Position numbers and translations under genes: made by a program
Notes under the pieces: model-generated
What the model was told of the DNA's origin: nothing
The model's input: only the letters and a program-made list of their open reading frames with translations
The model's database searches: none
NCBI RefSeq assembly: GCF_014207705.1
Contig: NZ_JACHIU010000001.1
Coordinates: 1,674,001-1,738,000 of the forward strand
Direction of reading: 5' to 3'
Length of the DNA: 64,000 nt
Source of the DNA: Sphaerisporangium rubeum
Lineage (GTDB): Bacteria > Actinomycetota > Actinomycetes > Streptosporangiales > Streptosporangiaceae
Shown here: one piece after another, positions 52,625 through 61,427 of the stretch
Numbering within the stretch: position 1 is the first letter of the stretch
How the letters are laid out: every line of letters starts with the position of its first letter

Positions 52625-53763
52625 CAGCGCGGGACCGGGACCGAGGCGAGCACGCCGTCCAGCAGGCCGTCGGCGGTGGCGCCTTCGAGCTCCGCCTCGG
52701 GCCGCAGTTGCACACGGTGCCGCAGCGCGGGCTTGGCCAGCGCCTTCACGTCGTCCGGCGTGACGTACGAGCGGCCCGACAGCCAGGCCCAGGCGCGGGC
52801 CGCGGCGAGCAGCGCGGTGGCGCCGCGCGGGGAGACGCCGAGCTGCAGGGACGGCGACATGCGGGTCGCGCGCGCCAGGTCGACGACGTACGCCAGCACC
52901 TCGGACGCCACGTGGACCCGGCCGGTCTCGGCGCGCGCCGCGGCGAGGTCGGCGGCCGACGCCACCTGCTTGACGTGCGACAGGTCCTTGGGGTCGAAGC
53001 CGAGCGCGTGCCGTTCCAGCACGGCGATCTCCTGGTCGCGCGGCGGCAGCGGCACGGTCAGCTTGAGCAGGAACCGGTCGAGCTGCGCCTCGGGGAGCTG
53101 GTAGGTGCCTTCGTACTCGATGGGGTTCTGCGTCGCCACCACCACGAACGGGTCCGGCAGCTCACGTGCGGAGCCCTCCACGCTGACCTGGCGCTCCTCC
53201 ATCGCCTCCAGCAGCGCGGCCTGCGTCTTCGGCGGCGTGCGGTTGATCTCGTCGGCGAGCAGCAGGTTGGTGAACACCGGCCCCTCGCGGAACGCGAACT
53301 CCGCCGTGCGCGCGTCGTACACCAGCGACCCGGTGACGTCACCCGGCATCAGGTCCGGCGTGAACTGCACGCGCTTGAAGTCCAGCGCCAAAGTGGAGGC
53401 CAGCGTGCGCACCAGCAGCGTCTTGGCGACACCGGGGACGCCTTCGAGCAGCACGTGGCCCTGGCACAGCAGCGCGATCACCAGCCCGGTGACCACGGCG
53501 TCCTGGCCCACCACGGCCTTGGCCACCTCGGCGCGCAGCGCGCCGAGCGCCTCCCTGGCCCCCACGGCGGCGGCCGACGCGCCGAAGTCGACGGTCCTGT
53601 CCATAGGGCCGTGCGCGGGTTGAGCCGGTGCCGAAGGCGGGCCGTGCGCGGGGTCAGGCGCGGGTCCCGCCGGGCCGGAGGGATCGGTGGGCCCGGTCGG
53701 AGCCGGGGGACGGGCCGGGTCGGCGGGTCCGCTCTGGGGTGCTCCCGGCGGAGGTGTGGTCAC
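52624..53763 (-). CDS. MoxR-family AAA+ ATPase
   Basis: 379 aa. Residues 1-55 are Pro/Ala-rich and variable. The AAA+ core has Walker A EGVPGVAKTLLVRTLA, Walker B LLADEINRTPPKTQAAL, sensor 1 FVVVATQNPIEYEGTYQLPE and the ARLDRF-like region AQLDRFLLKL; the C-terminal lid has RATRMSPSLQLGVSPRGA. MoxR ATPases act as chaperones for vWA proteins, here most likely the DUF58 product encoded next. The start overlaps the DUF4350 stop by 4 bp. Counterpart of Rv3692 (moxR2). Confidence 0.93.
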   Translation of the reverse strand: MTTPPPGAPQSGPADPARPPAPTGPTDPSGPAGPAPDPAHGPPSAPAQPAHGPMDRTVDFGASAAAVGAREALGALRAEVAKAVVGQDAVVTGLVIALLCQGHVLLEGVPGVAKTLLVRTLASTLALDFKRVQFTPDLMPGDVTGSLVYDARTAEFAFREGPVFTNLLLADEINRTPPKTQAALLEAMEERQVSVEGSARELPDPFVVVATQNPIEYEGTYQLPEAQLDRFLLKLTVPLPPRDQEIAVLERHALGFDPKDLSHVKQVASAADLAAARAETGRVHVASEVLAYVVDLARATRMSPSLQLGVSPRGATALLAAARAWAWLSGRSYVTPDDVKALAKPALRHRVQLRPEAELEGATADGLLDGVLASVPVPR

Positions 53764-54938
53764 GGCTCTCGTACCTGCCTTTCCAAGGTGTCCAGGTGAC
53801 CCGCCAGGGCCACGAGCCCGGCGTCGTCGGTGGGGGGCGGGCCGAACATGACGGCGCGGACCCAGGTGGGCTCACGGCCGGTGCGCGCGGCCGCGACGGC
53901 GATGATCTGCTCGGGGCCGGCGTCGGCGTTCAGGCCGAGCCGCGGCGTCAGCCGGTTCGCGCTCGCGGCACGCAGCGCGGCGGCGGCCTGGCCGCGCGCG
54001 CGGCGCGCGCGGTACAGGCGGCCCCTGCCCTCGACGGTCTCGGCGGCGCGGACGACGACCGGCAGCCGTTCCACCACCACGGGGCCGAGGCGCCGTGCGC
54101 GCCACAGCGCGACGAGCACCACGGCCACGATGAGCTGCAGCACGGCCCAGGGTATGCCGCGTGGCAGCAGGTCGGTCAGGGTCGCGCCGCCGGAGCCCGG
54201 ACCGGCGGCCGTCTCGTCCGGCGGCACCAGCCAGATCAGCACCGGCCGCGTCCCCGCGAGGTTGACGGCGAGCGCGGCGTTGCCGTCCTCGGCGAGCCGC
54301 TGGTTGCTCATGAACGCGCCGTCGCCGACCGCCGTCACCGTGCGGCCCCCGCCGGTGACGCGGGCCAGGCTCGGCCCGAGGTCGCCGGTCGGGTAGCAGG
54401 TGACGGCGCCGCGTGGCACGCTGAACGTCGCGCCGCCGATGTAGGCGCTGCCTGCCATGGCGGCGGCGGGAAGGTCGCAGCGCGGCTGCCGGGAGACGAC
54501 CGCGGTCCGGTCCTTCACGGTGATGCCGGCGCCGAACTCCTCCATGCTGGGGACCGCGCCGACGATGAGCCGGTCGGCCCGGGTGGCGGCGAGCGCTCGC
54601 GCGGCGGGAGGATCGAAGATCTGCGGCACCGCCGAGATCAGCAGCAGCCGGTCAGGCGCGTCCAGCCGTACGGCCTCGTCGACCGACGTGACCCGCTCGA
54701 CCCGCACCCCCTGGCGCCGCAGGATCTCGGCCAGCGCCTTGCCGCCGTCCAGCGTGGTGTCCGCCGGATCGAGCGGCCTGCCTTCGGTCGAGGTGCCGGT
54801 GAACAGCACCGTCACCACCGACACCACCAGGATCAGCGCGCCGACGACCACGATGCCACGGCCGCCGCGCCACACGCTCCGCGCGGTCGGCGAGGTGGAC
54901 ACCGACGCCGCGGCCGCACGCGGCGGCGCGACGGTCAC
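53760..54938 (-). CDS. DUF4350 domain membrane protein
   Basis: 392 aa. Helix 1 at about 28-46 (GIVVVGALILVVSVVTVLF), an extracytoplasmic DUF4350 domain (about 50-255) beginning STEGRPLDPADTTLDGGKAL, a second helix (about 262-280), and a cytoplasmic helical tail. The domain resembles a degenerate glutamine-amidotransferase-like fold in databases, to my recollection; no catalytic Cys-His pair is apparent. GTG 54938 overlaps the DUF4129 stop by 4 bp and its stop overlaps moxR by 4 bp. Counterpart of Rv3691. Confidence 0.87.
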   Translation of the reverse strand: MTVAPPRAAAASVSTSPTARSVWRGGRGIVVVGALILVVSVVTVLFTGTSTEGRPLDPADTTLDGGKALAEILRRQGVRVERVTSVDEAVRLDAPDRLLLISAVPQIFDPPAARALAATRADRLIVGAVPSMEEFGAGITVKDRTAVVSRQPRCDLPAAAMAGSAYIGGATFSVPRGAVTCYPTGDLGPSLARVTGGGRTVTAVGDGAFMSNQRLAEDGNAALAVNLAGTRPVLIWLVPPDETAAGPGSGGATLTDLLPRGIPWAVLQLIVAVVLVALWRARRLGPVVVERLPVVVRAAETVEGRGRLYRARRARGQAAAALRAASANRLTPRLGLNADAGPEQIIAVAAARTGREPTWVRAVMFGPPPTDDAGLVALAGHLDTLERQVREP

Positions 54939-55594
54939 CGGGCACCTCCACGGGACGGTGACGTGACGGTCAGGGCCGGCCTGGCGGTGCGGAGGGTCTC
55001 GTCCAGCGCGGTCATCTCCTGGTAGCCCTCGGCGGTGCCGGGAGCGGCGCCGTAGGTGACCTCGTCGAACAGGCGGACCGCGGACGCCAGGCGTGCCGCG
55101 TGCGCGGGAAGCTCACGTCCCGCGGCCTCGGCGAGCTCGTCGGCGGTGCGGCCGGGCTGCGGGGTGACGATGGCCCGGTGCTCCAGGTCGCGTGCGACGG
55201 CGCGCAGCCGTTCCCTGATGGCCTCGGCCCACCGCGACTCGGCGGCGAGACGCTCGGCCTCGGCCCTGTGCTCGTCGGCGGTGCGCTCCACGGCGCCGAG
55301 CAGCGCCTCGCCGGCCCGCCGGCCACGGGTGGCCCTGCGTCCCTGCCAGGCGACGAGCGCGATCAGCGACCCCACGATGACGACGACGATGACGAGCGCG
55401 ATCACTCCACCCGGCACCCCGCCTGGCGCGTTGCCGAGCAACTGGTCGAAGAACTCGCGGATCAGCCGGATGACCCGCTCCAGCAGCGACTCCTGCTGGT
55501 ACTCCGGCTTGATCAGCTCCTCGACGGCACGGCGCCGCGCGTCCTCGCGTCCGATGTCGTCGAAGGCCGCCGCGACGGCGGTCGCGACGATCAC
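54935..55594 (-). CDS. DUF4129 domain protein
   Basis: 219 aa from GTG 55594, which overlaps the preceding stop by 4 bp (GTGA); a longer upstream frame is a shadow of that gene. An amphipathic N-terminal part (RRRAVEELIKPEYQQESLLERV) precedes one transmembrane helix (GVIALVIVVVIVGSLIALVA), then a cytoplasmic helical DUF4129 domain with AEAIRERLRAVARDLEHRAI and RTADELAEAAGRELP. DUF4129 is often fused to transglutaminase-like proteins; here it is stand-alone in the MoxR unit. Confidence 0.85.
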   Translation of the reverse strand: MIVATAVAAAFDDIGREDARRRAVEELIKPEYQQESLLERVIRLIREFFDQLLGNAPGGVPGGVIALVIVVVIVGSLIALVAWQGRRATRGRRAGEALLGAVERTADEHRAEAERLAAESRWAEAIRERLRAVARDLEHRAIVTPQPGRTADELAEAAGRELPAHAARLASAVRLFDEVTYGAAPGTAEGYQEMTALDETLRTARPALTVTSPSRGGAR

Positions 55595-56892
55595 GGCGCT
55601 CCGGCGTGCGTGGGGCCGGACGGACCGGCGGCGTGCGAGGGGTGCCACAGCTCGTCGGCCGAGGACGGCACCCAGCCCTGGCGGTGCTGCTCGACGGCCG
55701 CGGTCTGGAGCACCAGGTCGAACGCCTCGGCGCGCATCCGCCTGTCGGTGTACAGCAGGCCGTTGACCCCGGCCTGGATCGGATAGGTGATCATCGCGCT
55801 GAGCACGCCGCTGACCGTGAGAAGGATCGTGATCAGCACGGTGGCCCACAACGCGCCGCGTCCGGCCACCGACACCAGCACGACGGCCAGCTCCATCGGC
55901 ACCGACAGCACGGCCCCGAGCAGCGCGGTGAGGATCCAGGTGAGCAGCAGGATGCCGAGCACCCGCCAGAACGAGCCCCGCACCAGGCCCCACGACCTGC
56001 GGATCGCGGCCGTCACCCCGCGGCCCTCCAGCACCACCGCGGGTGCGGCGAGCGACAGGTGGGCCGTCATGAACAGCGCGTAGCCGATGTAGATCAGCCC
56101 GAACACCACCGTCACGAGCGCGACCGCCGCGCCACCGGAACCGGCCGCGAGCACCGCGGCGACGAGCGCCGCGATGAGGAGCAGCGGCGCGGCCACGATG
56201 AGCGCGGTGAGCAGCGCGAGGCCGATCAGGGGGCCGATGCGGGACCGGGTGAGCCGCCAGGCCTCGCCGACGGTGATCCGGCCGCCGAACACGGCGCGGC
56301 CGAGCACCCGGGTCAGCATGCCGGTGAGGACGGTCACCAGGAAGAACTGCACGACCAGCGACAGGATCGACCCGCCGAGCTGGCTGGCGAGCCCACCCAA
56401 CGGCACGTCGGCGTCGGACCGCGCCGGAGCGCCGGTCAGCAGGTCGCCGACCGACCTGTAGTAGATCGCCTGGCCTATGGCCACCGGCAGCGTGCCGATC
56501 GCCGCCGCGACGGCCGACAGGCCGAGCGTGGCCTTGGGGTTGGACCTGATCAGCTTGATGGTGCCGTCGAGGATGTCACCGAGGCCGAGCGGCCGAAGGG
56601 GGATGATGCCGGGCCGCAGCGCGGGCTGCGGCGGCCGGTGGCCGTACCCCGGCCCGTATCCCGGCGGCGGGCCGTACCCCGGAGCGCCGTACCCGCCTGG
56701 CGGCGAGAAGCCTCCCGGCGGCGGCGCGTGGCCGGGTGGCGGCGGCTGGCCTTGGGGAACGGCCCCCGGCGCGGCGTCCTTGGGGTCGCCGGGAGCGGTC
56801 CACGGCTGCTGCCCCGGCGCGCCGTAAGGCGGAGGCTGATTCTGCGACCACCCCGGGGGTGTGCTGGACGGGGTGCCGTGACCGTCTGACAT
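55591..56892 (-). CDS. Multi-span membrane protein, GDPD membrane-domain-like
   Basis: 433 aa from ATG 56892, preceded by AGGA 8 nt upstream. Residues 1-95 are Pro/Gly/Tyr-rich (QPPPYGAPGQQP, GYGPPPGYGPGYG) and cytoplasmic. RPLGLGDILDGTIKLIRSNPK introduces six helices, and the pattern ITVGEAWRLTRSRIGPLIGL plus GVTAAIRRSWGLVRGSFWRVL matches the membrane domain found in glycerophosphodiester phosphodiesterases and related DUF proteins. It is the first gene of the five-gene minus-strand unit, so its promoter lies in the 56893-57199 gap. Confidence 0.8.
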   Translation of the reverse strand: MSDGHGTPSSTPPGWSQNQPPPYGAPGQQPWTAPGDPKDAAPGAVPQGQPPPPGHAPPPGGFSPPGGYGAPGYGPPPGYGPGYGHRPPQPALRPGIIPLRPLGLGDILDGTIKLIRSNPKATLGLSAVAAAIGTLPVAIGQAIYYRSVGDLLTGAPARSDADVPLGGLASQLGGSILSLVVQFFLVTVLTGMLTRVLGRAVFGGRITVGEAWRLTRSRIGPLIGLALLTALIVAAPLLLIAALVAAVLAAGSGGAAVALVTVVFGLIYIGYALFMTAHLSLAAPAVVLEGRGVTAAIRRSWGLVRGSFWRVLGILLLTWILTALLGAVLSVPMELAVVLVSVAGRGALWATVLITILLTVSGVLSAMITYPIQAGVNGLLYTDRRMRAEAFDLVLQTAAVEQHRQGWVPSSADELWHPSHAAGPSGPTHAGAP

Positions 56893-57199
56893 ATCCCAAT
56901 CCTGGCATGTCGCACCGCTGCCTGGGGCGGCCGGGCGAGGGATGGGGTCACCGGTTGACCGGAACCGCATCTCATGGCGCACACTGGGGAACGTACGGTG
57001 TGTGGCCGCGCCATGCCATGTCGTGGTTCCGACAGGCCAGATCATTGGCTAGATCCGTAAGCTGCGCCTAAAATTCGGCTTTCGACGAAGCGAATGTTCG
57101 GTCGTTTATCACCCGGCCAGGACCGGCGGGTAGCCTTCGGACGGTCGTGCGGCAATCGCCTCGAACTCCCACACAGATGTGCATAACGAATGAGGGGCT
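56893..57199. promoter_or_regulatory. Divergent control region between the MoxR unit and mtrA
   Basis: 307 bp, AT-richer than average between 57040 and 57115. TAGCCT at 57131-57136 is a possible -10 for mtrA with a leader of about 57 nt and a good GAGGGG ribosome-binding site at 57191-57196. I see no GTAAC-type direct repeat that would suggest MtrA autoregulation. No ORF or RNA gene is apparent. Confidence 0.4.
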
Positions 57200-57877
57200 A
57201 TGAAAGGACGCGTGCTGGTCGTCGACGACGACGCGGCTCTCGCCGAGATGCTCGGCATTGTCCTTCGGGGCGAGGGCTTCGAGCCGTCGTTCGTATCCGA
57301 TGGAGACAAGGCGCTGGACGCGTTCCGTGACACCCGTCCTGATCTTGTCCTGCTGGACCTGATGCTGCCGGGAGCGGACGGCATCGACGTGTGCCGTCGC
57401 ATCCGGGCCGAGTCCGGCGTGCCGATCGTGATGCTCACCGCCAAGAGCGACACCATCGACGTGGTGCTCGGCCTGGAGTCCGGCGCCGACGACTACATCG
57501 TCAAGCCGTTCAAGCCCAAGGAGCTCGTCGCGCGGGTGCGGGCCCGGCTGCGCCGCACCGACGAGCCGACCCCCGAGGTGCTGCAGATCGGCGACATCAC
57601 CATCGACGTCGCCGGCCACTCGGTGAAGCGCGGCGAGGAGACGGTGAACCTCACCCCGCTGGAGTTCGACCTGCTGGTGGCGCTCGCGCGCAAGCCGCGC
57701 CAGGTCTTCACCCGCGAGGTGCTGCTGGAGCAGGTCTGGGGCTACCGCCACGCGGCCGACACGCGCCTGGTGAACGTCCACGTCCAGCGGCTGCGCGCCA
57801 AGATCGAGAAGGACCCCGAGCACCCCGAGATCGTGGTGACCGTGCGCGGCGTGGGCTACAAGGCGGGCCCGGCGTAA
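57200..57877 (+). CDS. mtrA: Two-component response regulator MtrA
   Basis: 225 aa, OmpR/PhoB family. Receiver domain 1-120 with acidic pocket VVDDDAA, phosphoacceptor D53 in LVLLDLMLPG, the switch Thr in MLTAKS and Lys in VKPFKPKEL. Winged-helix domain about 130-225 with LTPLEFDLLVAL and RLVNVHVQRLRAKIEKDP recognition helix. MtrA controls cell division, cell-wall and developmental genes in actinobacteria and is essential in mycobacteria. ATG 57200 has GAGGGG 3 nt upstream. First gene of mtrA-mtrB-lpqB. Confidence 0.96.
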   Translation: MKGRVLVVDDDAALAEMLGIVLRGEGFEPSFVSDGDKALDAFRDTRPDLVLLDLMLPGADGIDVCRRIRAESGVPIVMLTAKSDTIDVVLGLESGADDYIVKPFKPKELVARVRARLRRTDEPTPEVLQIGDITIDVAGHSVKRGEETVNLTPLEFDLLVALARKPRQVFTREVLLEQVWGYRHAADTRLVNVHVQRLRAKIEKDPEHPEIVVTVRGVGYKAGPA

Positions 57878-57907
57878 GCCGCGCGCCGGCCACGCCTGGA
57901 CGTCCCG

Positions 57908-59659
57908 ATGTCCTCCCTCACCTCCGCGCGCGGCCCGGCGCGCCCCAAACCGAAGAAGAAGACGCGGCGCACGCCGCGCCAGATCGTGCGCGGGGCGCGC
58001 AGGCGGGCCCGCCGCACGGCGGGGAAGGTGCGCCGCGTCTGGCGGCGCTCCCTCCAGCTCCGCGTGGTCACGAGCACCTTGGTGATCTCGATGACCGTGG
58101 TCGCGGTCCTCGGGTTCTTCCTCATGCAGATGATCGACACGGCGGTGCTGCGCGGACGCATCAACTCCGCCACGTCCGAGGCGCAGGCCAACGTGACGAC
58201 CGTCGCGAGCTACCTCACCCAGCCCGCCGTGACGCCGAACCGGCAGTCCGCCTCGGCGCCGGACGGCGACGGCGACGTCCAGATGGACAGCGCCGTCGAC
58301 CAGGCCGCCGACGCGCTCGCGCGGCGGGCCGAGTCGCGGTACAGCGTGGTGATCCTCAACGCCGACCGGGTGGGGGAGGACCGCGGCACCGGGGCCGTCG
58401 ACCCGCGCAGCGTGACGGCGAAGCTGCGCGACAAGGTGCGGCAGGTCAAGGACGTGCCGCAGGCCATGTACACCTCGCTGTACTACGCCGGTGACGACAG
58501 GCCCGTGCCGGCGCTCGCCATCGGAGCGCTGGTCCCCACGCTGTACGGCGACTACGAGGTCTACCACTTCTTCCCGCTCGAGGACGACGTGCACACCTTG
58601 TCGCTGGTGCAGCAGTGGCTCGTCGTGGTCGGCGCGGCCCTGGTGCTGCTGCTCGCCGCCGTCGCGTTCCTGGTGACCCGGCAGGTCGTCACACCGGTAC
58701 GGCTCACCCGGCAGGCCGCCGAACGCCTCGCCGCCGGCCGCCTGGAGGAACGGCTGCGGATCCGCGGCGAGGACGACCTCGCGCGGCTCGCGGTGTCGTT
58801 CAACGAGATGGCGTCCAACCTCGCGCTCAAGATCCACCAGCTTGAGGAGCTGTCGCACGTCCAGCGGCAGTTCGTCTCCGACGTCTCCCACGAGCTGCGC
58901 ACCCCGCTCACCACCGTCCGCATGGCCGCCGACCTGCTGTACGAGGCGCGAGAGGACTTCGAGCCCGCCGCCGCGCGGTCGGCCGAGCTCATGCAGGCCC
59001 AGCTCGAACGCTTCGAGTCCATGCTCGCCGACCTGCTCGAGATCAGCCGGTACGACGCGGGGGCCGCGACCCTGGACGTCGACTCGGTGGACATGCGGGA
59101 CGTCGTGCTGCGCGCCGTCGGCGACTCCCAGCCGCTGGCCGAGCGCAAGTCGACCCGGCTCGACCTGCGGCTGCCGAACGAGCCGTGCATGGCCGAGGTG
59201 GAGAGCCGCCGGGTGGAGCGCATCCTGCGCAACCTGCTGTTCAACGCCATCGAACACGGCGAGGGCCGCGACATCGTGGTCACCCTCGGGGCCGACCGCG
59301 ACTCGGTGGCGGTGGCCGTACGCGACCACGGGGTCGGGCTGAAGCCCGGCGAGGAGAACATGGTGTTCGACCGCTTCTGGCGCGCCGACCCGTCGAGGGC
59401 CCGCACCATCGGCGGCACCGGGCTCGGGCTCGCCATCTCGCGCGAGGACGCGCAGCTGCACGGCGGGTGGCTCCAGGCGTGGGGCATGCCGGGGGAGGGG
59501 TCGCAGTTCCGGCTCTCCCTGCCGCGGCAGGCCGGGGCCGAGCTGCGCGGGTCGCCGCTGCCGCTGGTGCCGCCGGAGGTCGAGATGCGCCGCCACTGGC
59601 GCGGCGCCGCCACGCCGGTGCTGTCCCCGGCGATCGAGAGGCACTTCGATGGCGACTGA
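57908..59659 (+). CDS. mtrB: Sensor histidine kinase MtrB
   Basis: 583 aa. A basic cytoplasmic N-terminus of 45 residues (KPKKKTRRTPRQIVRGARRR), TM1 at about 48-72, an extracytoplasmic sensor of about 160 residues, TM2 at about 237-258, HAMP, then the DHp helix with the phospho-acceptor H328 in DVSHELRTPL. The ATP domain has the N-box LLFNAIEHGEG, G1 VRDHGVGLKPGE and G2 GGTGLGLAIS. Phosphorylates MtrA; the lipoprotein LpqB encoded next is thought to modulate it. 30 bp after mtrA; its 3' end overlaps lpqB by 11 bp. Confidence 0.95.
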   Translation: MSSLTSARGPARPKPKKKTRRTPRQIVRGARRRARRTAGKVRRVWRRSLQLRVVTSTLVISMTVVAVLGFFLMQMIDTAVLRGRINSATSEAQANVTTVASYLTQPAVTPNRQSASAPDGDGDVQMDSAVDQAADALARRAESRYSVVILNADRVGEDRGTGAVDPRSVTAKLRDKVRQVKDVPQAMYTSLYYAGDDRPVPALAIGALVPTLYGDYEVYHFFPLEDDVHTLSLVQQWLVVVGAALVLLLAAVAFLVTRQVVTPVRLTRQAAERLAAGRLEERLRIRGEDDLARLAVSFNEMASNLALKIHQLEELSHVQRQFVSDVSHELRTPLTTVRMAADLLYEAREDFEPAAARSAELMQAQLERFESMLADLLEISRYDAGAATLDVDSVDMRDVVLRAVGDSQPLAERKSTRLDLRLPNEPCMAEVESRRVERILRNLLFNAIEHGEGRDIVVTLGADRDSVAVAVRDHGVGLKPGEENMVFDRFWRADPSRARTIGGTGLGLAISREDAQLHGGWLQAWGMPGEGSQFRLSLPRQAGAELRGSPLPLVPPEVEMRRHWRGAATPVLSPAIERHFDGD

Positions 59660-61427
59660 CCTCCGCTCCCGTACCCGGCGGCTGGCCGGCTGCCTGGTCG
59701 CGCTGCTGGCCGCCGTGGCCTGCGCGTCCTGCTCCACGGTGCCGGCGGGAGGCAACATCTTCGAGGCCCGGGGGGCCAGCGAGGGCGACCCCCTCAGCCA
59801 GCCGTTCGTGCGCATCCTCGCCGCCGATCCCAAGCCGAACGGCTCGCCGCAGGACATCGTCGGAGGTTTCCTCGCCGCGGCGGCCGGCTTCGACGACCCT
59901 GTGCGCACCGTCGCGCGCAAGTACCTCACCGGAGAGGCGCAACGCGGCTGGAGCCCGTTCGACGCGACCACCATCTACGACCAGCGGTCACTGACCAGCG
60001 AACCGCTGCGGGAAGGCATGCAGCAGGTGCGGGTCACGCTCCGTACCACGCTGCTCGGCAGCATGGACGGCGACGGTCACTACGTGCCGAGCGACACCGA
60101 AGGCGCGTCCGAGCGGAGCCTGGACTTCATGCTGGTCAAGGTGGCGGGCCAGTGGCGCATCTCGTCCGCGCCGTCCGGGCTGCTGCTGTCCGACGACGAC
60201 TTCAAGCGGGCCTACCGGCCGTTCGACCTGAACTTCGCGGCCGAAGGCGCCGAAGGTCTCGTCGTGGACCAGGTCCGCATCCCGATCAACCCCAGCGAGA
60301 GCATCGCCAAGTCGCTCGTGCACCGCCTCATCGACGGCCCGACCCGGCCGCTGCGCGGGGCCGTCAGGTCCGCGTTCGGCAGCAACGTGGACGTCAACAG
60401 CGTGGTGGTGGACGGCGACCTGGTGGTCGTGGACTTCACCTACGGCATCGTCGACTCGGTGCGCGAGTCCGCCGACCGCGAGGCGCTGTCCGCGCAGCTC
60501 GCGTGGACGCTCAAGCCGATGACCGAGTCGCGGCGCATCGAGGTGCGCGTCAACGGCGAGACCTTCCCCGGCGGCACGTTCGTCATCGACCCGCGTGACT
60601 ACGAACGCTTCGCCCCCGACGTCCTGTCCGGCGAGGCCCAGGCGTACTACCTGCAACAGGGCAAACTCCACCTGATCGACAAGGACCGCGACAACCCCGT
60701 CCTGGTGGACCCCGGCGAGGCGCAGAACCGCCGCTTCACCGACCTGGCCGTCTCCTACGAACGCTCCACCAAGATCGCCGCGCTGGCGCAAGGCGGCGGC
60801 GTCTGGGTGAGCGGCACCACTCCCGGCAGCCAGTGGCAACGCTGGATCCCCGGCGCCAAGCCCACCGCCCCCTCATGGGACCGCTACGGCTTCGTCTGGT
60901 CCGTGACCAAGGACGACGGCACCTCCAAGGTCTTCCGCTCCGGCGGCCCCTCCGGCCCCCCCACCCAGTTCAGCGCACCCCAACTGGCCGCCACCGACGT
61001 CACCGCCTTCCGCGTGGCACGCGACGGCGCCAGAGTCGCCGTCATCTCCGACGACGGCAACGGCCAACGCGTAATGGTCGGCACCATCGACCGCGCCAAA
61101 CTGGCCGTCCAGAACCTCCGCGTCCTCGTCCCCGCCGAAGACGCTCAAGAGATCAGCGCCATAGCGTGGCGCGACGCCAGCACCCTCCTGGTCCTCACCA
61201 AGACCAAATCAGAACGCGAACTCACCCCCTGGTCCGTAACCCAAGGCATCCGAGCCGACACCGCCAAAGCCGCCAGCAGCATAGAGTCCATAACCGCCGC
61301 CCCCGACCCCCTCCCCGTCCTCGCCGCCCGCGCCAACGGCGGCATAGTCGCCTGGGACCCCCAAAAGAAACAGTGGACCACCCTCGTCGAATCCGGCGCC
61401 GGCCCCCCGGTCTACCCCCTCGGCTGA
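59649..61427 (+). CDS. lpqB: Lipoprotein LpqB, GerMN domain
   Basis: 592 aa. Signal peptide with a basic start (MATDLRSRTRR), hydrophobic core and a lipobox in which C28 (CASCSTVPAGG) is the likely lipidated Cys; C25 is an alternative. A GerMN domain spans about 200-320 (FGSNVDVNSVVVDGDLVVVDF), followed by a beta-propeller-like half. LpqB links to the MtrB sensor at the outer membrane face of the cytoplasmic membrane. ATG 59649 lies inside mtrB. The last 27 bp, encoding GPPVYPLG and the stop, are the seed of the 89-bp tandem array that follows. From about 60600 on the coding strand becomes C-rich. Confidence 0.94.
   Translation: MATDLRSRTRRLAGCLVALLAAVACASCSTVPAGGNIFEARGASEGDPLSQPFVRILAADPKPNGSPQDIVGGFLAAAAGFDDPVRTVARKYLTGEAQRGWSPFDATTIYDQRSLTSEPLREGMQQVRVTLRTTLLGSMDGDGHYVPSDTEGASERSLDFMLVKVAGQWRISSAPSGLLLSDDDFKRAYRPFDLNFAAEGAEGLVVDQVRIPINPSESIAKSLVHRLIDGPTRPLRGAVRSAFGSNVDVNSVVVDGDLVVVDFTYGIVDSVRESADREALSAQLAWTLKPMTESRRIEVRVNGETFPGGTFVIDPRDYERFAPDVLSGEAQAYYLQQGKLHLIDKDRDNPVLVDPGEAQNRRFTDLAVSYERSTKIAALAQGGGVWVSGTTPGSQWQRWIPGAKPTAPSWDRYGFVWSVTKDDGTSKVFRSGGPSGPPTQFSAPQLAATDVTAFRVARDGARVAVISDDGNGQRVMVGTIDRAKLAVQNLRVLVPAEDAQEISAIAWRDASTLLVLTKTKSERELTPWSVTQGIRADTAKAASSIESITAAPDPLPVLAARANGGIVAWDPQKKQWTTLVESGAGPPVYPLG

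Noticed and set aside
57068-59974. 968-codon minus-strand frame opposite mtrA and mtrB
   Set aside because: A shadow of high-GC coding on the other strand; its composition is His/Val/Asp/Arg-rich with no domain, while the plus strand encodes clear MtrA and MtrB.
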